Source of the DNA: Woeseiaceae bacterium
Lineage (GTDB): Bacteria > Pseudomonadota > Gammaproteobacteria > Steroidobacterales > Woeseiaceae
NCBI GenBank assembly: GCA_013138675.1
Contig: WTCH01000220.1
Span: 1-13,253, forward strand
Reading direction: 5' to 3'
DNA length: 13,253 nt
Of the stretch, positions 1 through 6,094 are shown piece after piece. The notes beneath the pieces are model-generated. The model was given only the letters and a program-made list of their open reading frames with translations, did not search any database and was not told the DNA's origin. Both the position numbers and the translations under genes were made by a program. Positions within the stretch are counted from its first letter, which is position 1. Each line of letters starts with the position of its first letter.

Positions 1-223
1 TCACGACGCCATCAGGCGTGAGTTCGTAAGCCCAGGCAAGGAACAAGGCAATGGGCAAGCCGATCAGCAATACGACGATCAGCATCTTCATCACCCAGAC
101 GGGCGCATCGAACGCGTCGGCGGCCAGATCTGTTGCCTGGGCAATCAGCCAGCCGGCAATGATGTACGCGATCGCAACGCGAAATACATTGCGATAGCGA
201 AGTTCCTCGATGAACCCCCGCAT
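1..223 (-). CDS. N-terminal part of a membrane-anchored TPR/TolB-N-like regulator (partial)
   Basis: The gene runs leftward from an ATG at 223-221 and leaves the window after 74 codons. A purine-rich ribosome binding site (AGGGAAGGG) lies just upstream. The protein begins MRGFIEELRYRNVFRVAIAY and has two predicted membrane helices, at about residues 14-27 and 44-65, ending in AWAYELTPDG. I recognise this arrangement (F-x-E-E-L-x-x-R-N-V-F-R-V, then W-A-x-E-L-T-P-x-G) as the conserved start of a large family of inner-membrane proteins in marine proteobacteria. Their unseen C-terminal parts usually carry a TolB-N/FlgO-like domain followed by TPR repeats. Some are annotated as adenylate cyclase-like or winged-helix regulators. 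Nothing beyond the membrane anchor is visible here, so the activity cannot be assigned. It is divergent from the plus-strand cassette starting at 426. Confidence 0.8.
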   Translation of the reverse strand, partial: MRGFIEELRYRNVFRVAIAYIIAGWLIAQATDLAADAFDAPVWVMKMLIVVLLIGLPIALFLAWAYELTPDGVV

Positions 224-300
224 ACGGGACCCTTCCCTGACCTAAATCAGCGGAAACAATAGCAAAAATGGCTGACCGTGACTTTTATATCGTTATTTCC

Positions 301-344
301 TTGACGATCCTGCCTTGTCGCTATTTTTTGTTAGCAGGTATAAT
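301..344 (+). promoter_or_regulatory. Putative sigma-70 promoter for the four-gene membrane cassette
   Basis: A perfect TATAAT lies at 339-344. TTGTCG at 315-320 matches the -35 consensus at four of six positions with an 18-base spacer. The surrounding DNA is AT-rich. A start of transcription near 351 would give a leader of about 75 bases before the ATG at 426. A second, weaker possibility is TTGACG (301-306) with TATTTT (322-327) at a short 15-base spacer. This is sequence matching only. Confidence 0.55.
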
Positions 345-425
345 TAGCGGCGCTCCTGTCTACAACCACCAATCAGCCACAGAGAAGTTCGAAATCGTCG
401 GACCGACAAAAGGGTACGTATCGCC

Positions 426-1850
426 ATGAAGGCCCTGATCAAGTGGCTGAGGAAAATCTTTGTTCACGAGACCGGCTATTCTGTGGTTGACGAGATATTT
501 GCTCCGATCGACCCTGATGCCGTTTGCCGCAGCCTCGATGTTGACGCGCATTCACGACAAGCCGGAAAACAGGAACTGCCGGCTACGGATGCGAAGTCCA
601 TGGATGCGACCGAGACCCGTATCGTTCACCTTTTCCAGGAGGACGTTCAGACCACAGCAAGAGGGGTGAGCGACAAGCTTCAAATCTACCGCCGGCAGCT
701 GGAGCGACAGGACATTGAGGATGACCTGCAGGCAATTACCGGTATGCGAGAAAAGTTCGACGCCGGATCCTTGTCGATGATCGAAGAATCCCGAGACCAA
801 CTCGAACCGGCGATCGCTCTGCGAACCGAGCTGCGGTCTGACCTTGCCGCATTCAAAGACCATCACGAGATAAACAGAGCACCGGACTATCCGGAAAGCA
901 AGTTCGTCTACTTTGCGGTACTTTTCGCGATTTTTGTTACTGAGTCGGTTCTTAACGCGTTTTTCTTTGCGGCCGGTTCGGACTTTGGTCTGCTCGGAGG
1001 TTGGATCGACGCCGTAAGGTATGCGGGCATCAATATCGCGATCTCATTCCTTATCGGTCTGGCGGTGATGCGGCAACTCAATCACAAGCGCTGGTCGCGC
1101 CGGGCCGCAGGCGCCGCGGGAGTTGTGATTCTTCTTGTCTCGGTACCTGTCTTCAATTTCTTCGTCGGCCACTATCGCGAGATCTTCGCCGTCGACCCCG
1201 ACAACGCGCAAACGACGGCTGTCCGTGCGTTCCTGGACAACCCGGTCGGCCTCGCGACCGTCGAATCCTGGTTGCTATTTGCCGTCGGCTGCGTCTTCGC
1301 TGCAATCGCGGCCTACGAGGGTTACGCCATCGAAGACCCGTACCCCGGATACGGTCGACTTGCACGTCGCGTCCAGCGAGCGGAAGAGGACTATCTCGAG
1401 GAAAAGCAGGATATCAAGAAACGCCTGTCCTATCTTCGTGAGGTCACCATCGACGCGCTTGATAAGCTGCGAGACAAGATCGTGAGAAAGCAAGACGAAC
1501 TGCTGGATTTGTCCGGGCTGGCGGACACCATCCGCAGCAAATTCGACATGCACTTAGCTTTGCTCAAAAAGTCGTGCAATGTTGTCCTGTCGAGATACTG
1601 GGAAATCAACACCCGTGCCAGGTCGACCGAGGCGCCGCAGTATTTTGGCGAGGAATGCGACATCACGGCGACACTGAAGCTCGATCTTCCAAGCACGATA
1701 TCGTTCGAGCAGGTGCAGGATAGAAGAAGCACGATTTCGGGGGTGCTGAAGACAGCGGAGACACAGCGATCGGCGGTTGAGACGGCGTACGTCGACTACC
1801 TGCGGCAGCTCGACGACGCCATCCAGCAATTCGAGACGGGCAGGCGGTAG
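426..1850 (+). CDS. Four-helix inner-membrane protein with cytoplasmic coiled coils and DPYPGYG motif, unknown function
   Basis: This is a 474-residue protein with no enzymatic domain that I recognise. A charged, helical N-terminal part (about 1-158, coiled-coil-like from 65 to 145) is followed by four hydrophobic segments at about 160-183, 196-215, 229-247 and 279-298. The helix 2-3 loop is strongly positive (RQLNHKRWSRR), and by the positive-inside rule this puts both ends in the cytoplasm. Helix 4 is followed by DPYPGYG (304-310) and then by long coiled-coil stretches (about 315-370 and 425-470). The motif GSDFGLLGG (184-192) lies in the first periplasmic loop. I have the impression that the SDFGLLGG and DPYPGYG motifs recur in a family of uncharacterised bacterial proteins, but I cannot name it. 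The stop codon is two bases before the next start, so the gene heads a tight operon. The ribosome binding site is weak (AAAGGG, 11 bases upstream). By context it is a structural partner of the motor-like pair at 2672-4754. Confidence 0.85.
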   Translation: MKALIKWLRKIFVHETGYSVVDEIFAPIDPDAVCRSLDVDAHSRQAGKQELPATDAKSMDATETRIVHLFQEDVQTTARGVSDKLQIYRRQLERQDIEDDLQAITGMREKFDAGSLSMIEESRDQLEPAIALRTELRSDLAAFKDHHEINRAPDYPESKFVYFAVLFAIFVTESVLNAFFFAAGSDFGLLGGWIDAVRYAGINIAISFLIGLAVMRQLNHKRWSRRAAGAAGVVILLVSVPVFNFFVGHYREIFAVDPDNAQTTAVRAFLDNPVGLATVESWLLFAVGCVFAAIAAYEGYAIEDPYPGYGRLARRVQRAEEDYLEEKQDIKKRLSYLREVTIDALDKLRDKIVRKQDELLDLSGLADTIRSKFDMHLALLKKSCNVVLSRYWEINTRARSTEAPQYFGEECDITATLKLDLPSTISFEQVQDRRSTISGVLKTAETQRSAVETAYVDYLRQLDDAIQQFETGRR

Positions 1851-1852
1851 CG

Positions 1853-2662
1853 ATGGCCCGCACATCAACGAAGCAAAAGCGGCAGGCCAGAAACCGGCTC
1901 AAAGGGATTGCCATCCTCTCCGTCAGCCTGGTTGCGCTCGGCGTGGGCACCGCAGGCTATGTCTATTTGAAGCAGTCTCGTATCCAGCTCGATGCGGAGA
2001 CGCTTTGCCCGAAAACGGGCCCAACGTCCATCACTGCGATCCTGATCGACTCGACGGATCCGCTCGCAGCAGTGCAAAAAGACTACGTGCAGAAGTACTT
2101 TGACGAGTTCTCTGAATCCATTCCTGACGGCGCCATGGTCTCCATGTACTCCACAAGTGCATACTCGGAGCAGCAGTTTGGGCCGACAGCGCGGCTCTGC
2201 AATCCCGGAGACGGCTCGGACGCCAGCGAGCTCACGGCGAATCCGCAGCGGCTGCGTCAGCGCTGGCAGGAAATGTTCCGCGAGCCATTCAGAAACATGG
2301 TCGAAACGGACATCGAGCGGGGCAGCGCCTCTCAGTCACCACTGCTGGAAATGCTCAAAACGCTGTCGGTAGATGCATTTCCGCTGAAAGATCGGGCTTC
2401 ACCACTGCAGCTCATTATCGTCTCGGACATGCTCGCCAATACGTCGCAGTACAGCCACTACACGAACGACGTGAGCTTCGAGTCGCTGCGTGATCAGCCA
2501 TACTTCGTGCATCTGTTTCCCAACCTGCGCGACGTCGACGTGCGGGTTCTGTATGTTGGCCGCGAAGGCCTGGAAGAGATACAGACCAGGCAGCATGCTG
2601 AATTCTGGGCTGCGTATTTCGAATTCGTCGGTGCCAGTCTCAAGTCGATCAAAAGGATCTGA
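1853..2662 (+). CDS. Membrane-anchored von Willebrand factor A-like protein
   Basis: This is a 269-residue protein. A very basic N-terminus (about 1-17) is followed by one membrane helix (about 18-38), so the rest should lie in the periplasm. The soluble part resembles a VWA fold. A first beta strand ends in LIDSTDP (64-70), in the place of the DxSxS metal-binding motif. SQSPLLEML (160-168) sits where the conserved Thr loop is expected, and LIIVSDMLANTS (187-198) matches the strand-Asp-loop that closes the site. The first motif is degenerate (D-S-T-D rather than D-x-S-x-S), so metal binding is possible but not assured. Two cysteines, 52 and 116, could form a disulfide. VWA domains usually mediate protein-protein contacts in multi-subunit assemblies. 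The gene begins two bases after its upstream neighbour and is followed after nine bases by the MotA/ExbB-like gene, implying one complex. The VWA call is by pattern and was not profile-searched. Confidence 0.8.
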   Translation: MARTSTKQKRQARNRLKGIAILSVSLVALGVGTAGYVYLKQSRIQLDAETLCPKTGPTSITAILIDSTDPLAAVQKDYVQKYFDEFSESIPDGAMVSMYSTSAYSEQQFGPTARLCNPGDGSDASELTANPQRLRQRWQEMFREPFRNMVETDIERGSASQSPLLEMLKTLSVDAFPLKDRASPLQLIIVSDMLANTSQYSHYTNDVSFESLRDQPYFVHLFPNLRDVDVRVLYVGREGLEEIQTRQHAEFWAAYFEFVGASLKSIKRI

Positions 2663-2671
2663 GGAAAAGCA

Positions 2672-3769
2672 ATGCGGCCGGAATCGGAGATTGCGCAGCG
2701 AAAGAGCCGGAAAACCCGCTCCCGGTCGTCCCGAACCAGCTTGAGGGGCGAGCCGCTCTTCATTGTCAGTATCGTGCTTGGATCTGCGGCGATCTTTCTC
2801 AGTGAGCCCTACGATGCGCCGTATGCGCTGGGTATTGCCGCACCCCTTGCGATCATGGGTATTTACATGATCGTCGGTCTGAGCGGATTCATCGATTCGG
2901 TCGATAAAGAGGCCTTTGCGGATTCCGTTTACTACATGGGCTTTCTGCTGACACTGGTCAGTCTTGCTGCCGCACTGTTCTACCTGCGCAATGAAAATCC
3001 GGAACTTGGGCTGCTCGTATCGAAGTTCGGACTGGCGCTGATTACCACCATCGTCGGCCTCACTGTGCGAGTCGCGCTCGTCAATTTCCGCGTCGATGTC
3101 CGGCAAGCGAGGGACCTGGTCGAAGAACAGCTAACGAATTCCGTGCGACGCTTCAACAGGGACGTGGAATTCGCCTGTGAGCGGCTCGAGATCCTGATGA
3201 CAGGCACCCTGGACAAGATCGAGTCGACGGCCGCGGGCATGATCGATTCATCGGACGACACGGCCGCCACGCTCAAGGAAACCAATGAGTTCCACACTGA
3301 CCAACTGAAAGAAATGTACGCGCGTGTCGGCACGGAGTGGGCGAGTTCAGTCACCCGGCTGGCAACGGTGATGGAGCAGCAACTCGCCGCGGCGGCGACG
3401 GAGACGATGTCCAAGATCGATCGGATTGGCAAAAAGATCGATGCCGAAGTCGACGCGTTCTCCATCGACGGAACGGGTTTCTCCAAGACACTTGAGACAC
3501 CGCTCCAGGAGTTCGCGAACACTATCGATGACGCGAGACAGGCGTTGTCACGGTCGTCTAAGTCCCTGGTCGAAGACGTCGAATCGAGCAAAGAGACGTT
3601 TCTCAGGCTTCAGCAAAGCCTCAACGTGCTGCTGCATGCGGTAACGAAGCAATCCGAGCAGATGTCGGAGATAGTCGCCCGGATAGGCAAGGATGCCGAG
3701 AAAAGTCAGTCGGCCCTTGGCAAGCTGCAGAGTGACCTCGACAAATCGAACGAGGACCGGCGCGAGTGA
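2672..3769 (+). CDS. MotA/TolQ/ExbB/ZorA-like proton-channel subunit with long coiled-coil tail
   Basis: This is a 365-residue protein. A basic cytoplasmic leader (1-26) precedes hydrophobic segments at about 28-44, 51-70, 85-105 and 114-138. The last two, with SVYYMGFLLTLVSL and FGLALITTIVGLTVRV, resemble the pore-lining helix pair of MotA/TolQ/ExbB-type stator proteins. Thr 125 and Thr 126 in the final helix fit the polar pore residues of that superfamily. From about 140 to 362 the protein is almost entirely heptad-rich helix, predicted to project into the cytoplasm. A long helical tail is a feature of ZorA of the Zorya defence motor and is not usual for ExbB, TolQ or MotA. A clear ribosome binding site (GAGG, 2661-2664) supports the start. 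The next gene encodes the expected MotB/ExbD-type partner. The superfamily call is fairly secure; the subfamily and function are open. Confidence 0.82.
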   Translation: MRPESEIAQRKSRKTRSRSSRTSLRGEPLFIVSIVLGSAAIFLSEPYDAPYALGIAAPLAIMGIYMIVGLSGFIDSVDKEAFADSVYYMGFLLTLVSLAAALFYLRNENPELGLLVSKFGLALITTIVGLTVRVALVNFRVDVRQARDLVEEQLTNSVRRFNRDVEFACERLEILMTGTLDKIESTAAGMIDSSDDTAATLKETNEFHTDQLKEMYARVGTEWASSVTRLATVMEQQLAAAATETMSKIDRIGKKIDAEVDAFSIDGTGFSKTLETPLQEFANTIDDARQALSRSSKSLVEDVESSKETFLRLQQSLNVLLHAVTKQSEQMSEIVARIGKDAEKSQSALGKLQSDLDKSNEDRRE

Positions 3770-3789
3770 TGTCACAGGCTAAACAATGA
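3769..3789 (+). other. Six-codon mini-ORF bridging two cassette genes
   Basis: The stop TGA of the MotA/ExbB-like gene (3767-3769) overlaps an ATG at 3769 that opens a six-codon frame reading MSQAKQ. Its own stop TGA at 3787-3789 overlaps the ATG at 3786 of the MotB/ExbD-like gene. Such a bridge could pass terminating ribosomes from one subunit gene to the next and fix their ratio. It may equally be chance, since six codons are easily open. Confidence 0.25.
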
Positions 3790-4754
3790 GCGCCGATCGA
3801 CGCTCGTTCTTTTTTAGTACGACCCTGAGTGAGATCGGCTTCATCCTCTTTTTCGCATTGCTGATTTTCGCGTTTTTCCAACATCAGAGAGACCAACTTG
3901 ACCTGGAAGTCGTGGCGGCGGAGAAAGGGGAACTCGAAGCCTCGCTCGAGTCGCAGCAGGATGCGTTCAGCCGTATTGATGAGCGTCTTAAGTTCGCTTC
4001 CGACGAGGAACGAAAGGCGTTTTTCGACGAGCTTGTGCCGGTGCTCGAGCTGCAGGCCAGATTCGACGCCCTGAAGAAAGAATCGACAGACCGGGATACT
4101 CAACTCGCCGAGCTGACAGAGATTCAGGATCTGGTCTCCGACATCTCGGGGAACAGCGACCGGGCAGCGGGGGAAATGCGAGACGCGCTGCGGCTCAAGG
4201 AAGGCCTCGAGCAGGCATTTGGGCCCACGAATTCCCGGCCCCCGGATCTCGTTTCAGAGGTGATCAGGGCTCGCGACGTCATAGACAACTTCAACCAGAA
4301 AACGCCCGATCGAATAACCGATGCGGATTCGTTGGCACAGAAACTCGACGACTCGTTGCGGGCGCGAGATCTCGAAGGCCAGGTCAGAAACCTGACCGGT
4401 CGCCTGGGCGGCCGGGACTTGCCGCCTTGTTGGGCGCATCGGGAGACCGGCAACATCGAATACTTGTTCGATATCGTCATAACGGACACGGGGTTGCTGC
4501 TGACCTCGGCTGCGCCTGACTACAGGCGACAGGAGTTCGACGCCCTGATCAACACCGATCGTCTGATCCGGGGGCACATCAACTTGAGCACCTTCGAAAC
4601 GCTCGCGGCACCGATTCTGGTCGTGACCAACGATCAGGACTGCCGCCATTACGTGCGCATCACGGATCGGTCAGAAAGCTCGTATAAGCTTACGCTGACG
4701 ATAGAGGACTACTTCTACAAGTTCGTAAATCGCAGTCGAAGTGAAGATCTGTGA
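3786..4754 (+). CDS. MotB/ExbD/ZorB-like single-helix motor subunit with unrecognised C-terminal domain
   Basis: This is a 322-residue protein. A short basic cytoplasmic start is followed by one membrane helix at about 12-31 that begins TTLSEIGFILFF. Glu 16 sits where MotB, ExbD and TolR carry the proton-binding Asp, so the helix could plug the pore of the preceding gene's product. Residues about 33-200 are largely coiled coil and charged helix. Residues 212-317 form a compact domain that starts LPPCW (212-216), contains EYLFDIVITDTGLLL (225-239), Cys 286 in DQDCRHYVRI, and ends near YFYKFVNR. Cys 215 and Cys 286 could form a periplasmic disulfide. This domain does not look like the OmpA-type peptidoglycan-binding domain of MotB or ZorB, nor like the short ExbD domain. 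The gene follows its partner by 16 bases, with a possible coupling mini-ORF between. A stator role is inference from helix pattern and context. Confidence 0.82.
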   Translation: MSADRRSFFFSTTLSEIGFILFFALLIFAFFQHQRDQLDLEVVAAEKGELEASLESQQDAFSRIDERLKFASDEERKAFFDELVPVLELQARFDALKKESTDRDTQLAELTEIQDLVSDISGNSDRAAGEMRDALRLKEGLEQAFGPTNSRPPDLVSEVIRARDVIDNFNQKTPDRITDADSLAQKLDDSLRARDLEGQVRNLTGRLGGRDLPPCWAHRETGNIEYLFDIVITDTGLLLTSAAPDYRRQEFDALINTDRLIRGHINLSTFETLAAPILVVTNDQDCRHYVRITDRSESSYKLTLTIEDYFYKFVNRSRSEDL

Positions 4755-4934
4755 TGGTCGTCAATCCAACAATTCGGTTCATTTGACAAAATCCCCTTGA
4801 TGCCAGGCGCCCGGGTGATTGGCAGCGGCCATTCAATCCCCCAATGGGCCCAATCTATGCCATTCCTGCATCCTGCATCGAAAATACCCAAGGATCCCGG
4901 GCTGCCGAACGTTCAATCAGTAAGGCAGGGACGC
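4755..4934. other. Intergenic region between the two operons, with inverted repeats
   Basis: This 180-base gap holds no ORF with a convincing start. An imperfect two-part hairpin can be drawn: GATTGG (4817-4822) pairs with CCAATC (4850-4855), and inside it GCCATT (4828-4833) pairs with AATGG plus a bulged base and C (4843-4849). No T-run follows, so it is not a classical intrinsic terminator. There is also a direct repeat CCTGCAT-CCTGCAT (4865-4878) and a perfect palindrome GAACGTTC (4907-4914), about 20 bases upstream of the sigma-factor start. These are candidates for operator or ECF-promoter elements, but I cannot assign a promoter with confidence. Confidence 0.35.
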
Positions 4935-5471
4935 ATGCAGATGAAAAGTGACTTTCAATTGATCGAAATGGCGGTGGACGGCAACGAAGACGCGTTTCGG
5001 TCTTTGCTTCAACGGCATTGCGAGATGGTTTTCAAGGTTGCCTATAGATGGTGTGCCGTCAAAGAAGACGCTGAAGATATTGCCCAGGACGTAATGATGC
5101 AGTTGGCCGACAACATAAGAGGATTCAAACCGGACGAAGCCGCGTTTACGACGTGGCTTTACCGCGTAACGATCAACGCGGCGAAGGACGCGTATCGACG
5201 CAAACAGAGCCGCAAGAACAACGAAGGTCAGTATGCAAACGACCGCGACGTGCACAGTAGTGATAGCGCTGCCGAACAACAGCTTTGGCAACAGGAGACG
5301 ACCAGGCTGTTGGATCGTCTCCCGGACAAGGATAAAGAAGCTGTATTCCTGGTCTTTTGCGAAGGGCTGAATCATGCGGAGGCGGCAACAATCGTTGGCT
5401 GCGCAGAATCAACGATTTCCTGGCGAGTACATAGCGCGCGAAAGAAACTGAAAGCGTGGACGAAACAATGA
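4935..5471 (+). CDS. ECF (group IV sigma-70 family) RNA polymerase sigma factor
   Basis: This 178-residue protein has the usual size and two-domain layout of an extracytoplasmic-function sigma factor. The region 2 helices lie at about 18-88, including DAEDIAQDVMMQL (45-57) and FTTWLYRVTINAAKD (71-85), the core-binding and -10 recognition segments. After an acidic linker, region 4 (about 118-176) has a helix-turn-helix with LNHAEAATIVGCAESTISWR. It would direct RNA polymerase to a small set of promoters, probably including its own operon. The frame stays open upstream to an ATG at 4797, but I chose the ATG at 4935. The protein there starts directly at family-like sequence (MKSDFQLIEMAVDGNEDAF), and AAGGCAGGG lies just upstream. 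ATG 4941 is an alternative. The stop overlaps the next ATG (ATGA), which is typical of a sigma/anti-sigma pair. Confidence 0.93.
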   Translation: MQMKSDFQLIEMAVDGNEDAFRSLLQRHCEMVFKVAYRWCAVKEDAEDIAQDVMMQLADNIRGFKPDEAAFTTWLYRVTINAAKDAYRRKQSRKNNEGQYANDRDVHSSDSAAEQQLWQQETTRLLDRLPDKDKEAVFLVFCEGLNHAEAATIVGCAESTISWRVHSARKKLKAWTKQ

Positions 5472-6094
5472 CAAACGATGAGCTGAAAAACATGCTGGAA
5501 CAACCGGATGCCCCGGACCTCGACGATGCAGCGCGTGGCCGAATCGTGACGTCAGCCGCGATTCGCTACCGGCATGCTGCGCGCGGACCCGAGACCAATA
5601 CCACGGCGTCATCCGGCGGTTGGCTGAAAAGCACCTTAAAACCGTTTATGGCTGCAGCCGCGGCGCTGGTGCTGGTCGTCGCGATACAACATTCTCTTCC
5701 GGGCGGTAGTACGAATGGATCGGGAACGTCGGGCACCGACCGCTACAGCGCAGCCGTGTTCAGCGAGTACCAGTCACTTTTTCAGCATGAGCTGCGTGCT
5801 GTTGTGGCGCGCAACGGCGACGTTGATGTTGTCCTCGGTGGCCAGGCGTCGCAGCAAACCAATCCGCTCGTCATTATTCGCATAGAGGCCGATGGGCAGC
5901 CCATCTATATCACCGCCTACAGCGGCCAGACCATCGAAACGGAAATCGGTGGCAAGAGCGTTGTACTGGACATCCTCACGACCGCCGATCAGGAGGTCGT
6001 CCTGGCATCGGACGAGTTCATCCTTGAAAGGGGCGTTCTGCACGGCCCGGATGATTTCGTCGCGGATGCGCATATTCTGGAGGTCAGCTTGTGA
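5468..6094 (+). CDS. Putative anti-sigma factor, single-pass inner-membrane protein
   Basis: This is a 208-residue protein from the ATG at 5468, which overlaps the sigma-factor stop by four bases. A GTG at 5456 would add four residues and is less convincing. The layout fits an anti-sigma factor: a short cytoplasmic N-terminal region (1-58) of helical, charged sequence, one membrane helix at about 59-75, a Gly/Ser-rich linker, and a periplasmic domain of about 115 residues rich in beta strands. The N-terminal part lacks the HxxxCxxC zinc motif of ZAS-type anti-sigma factors. I cannot assign the periplasmic domain to a known sensor family. The role is inferred mainly from gene order and topology: it would hold the sigma factor at the membrane until an envelope signal is received. 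The stop overlaps the GTG of the next gene. Confidence 0.75.
   Translation: MTNDELKNMLEQPDAPDLDDAARGRIVTSAAIRYRHAARGPETNTTASSGGWLKSTLKPFMAAAAALVLVVAIQHSLPGGSTNGSGTSGTDRYSAAVFSEYQSLFQHELRAVVARNGDVDVVLGGQASQQTNPLVIIRIEADGQPIYITAYSGQTIETEIGGKSVVLDILTTADQEVVLASDEFILERGVLHGPDDFVADAHILEVSL

Noticed and set aside
256..284. Minus-strand promoter for the left-edge gene (TATTGT with AAGTCA)
   Set aside because: The -35 match is only three of six, so there is not enough support to annotate it.
2399..3106. 235-codon minus-strand ORF across the VWA and channel genes
   Set aside because: It spans two convincing plus-strand genes and their junction, its sequence is low in hydrophobic residues, and it has no recognisable domain.
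426..4754. Calling the cassette a Zorya defence system
   Set aside because: Only the channel pair resembles ZorA/ZorB. No ZorC, ZorD or ZorE-like gene is present, the partner's C-terminal domain differs, and there is no defence-island context in the window.
4783..4788. Perfect TTGACA as a -35 box for the sigma operon
   Set aside because: At 15-19 bases downstream the DNA is GC-rich (around 4804-4811) with no -10-like hexamer.
4797..4934. Upstream extension of the sigma factor to the ATG at 4797
   Set aside because: The 46 extra residues are Pro/Gly-rich and unlike the family. The ATG at 4935 has a ribosome binding site and starts directly at sigma region 2.
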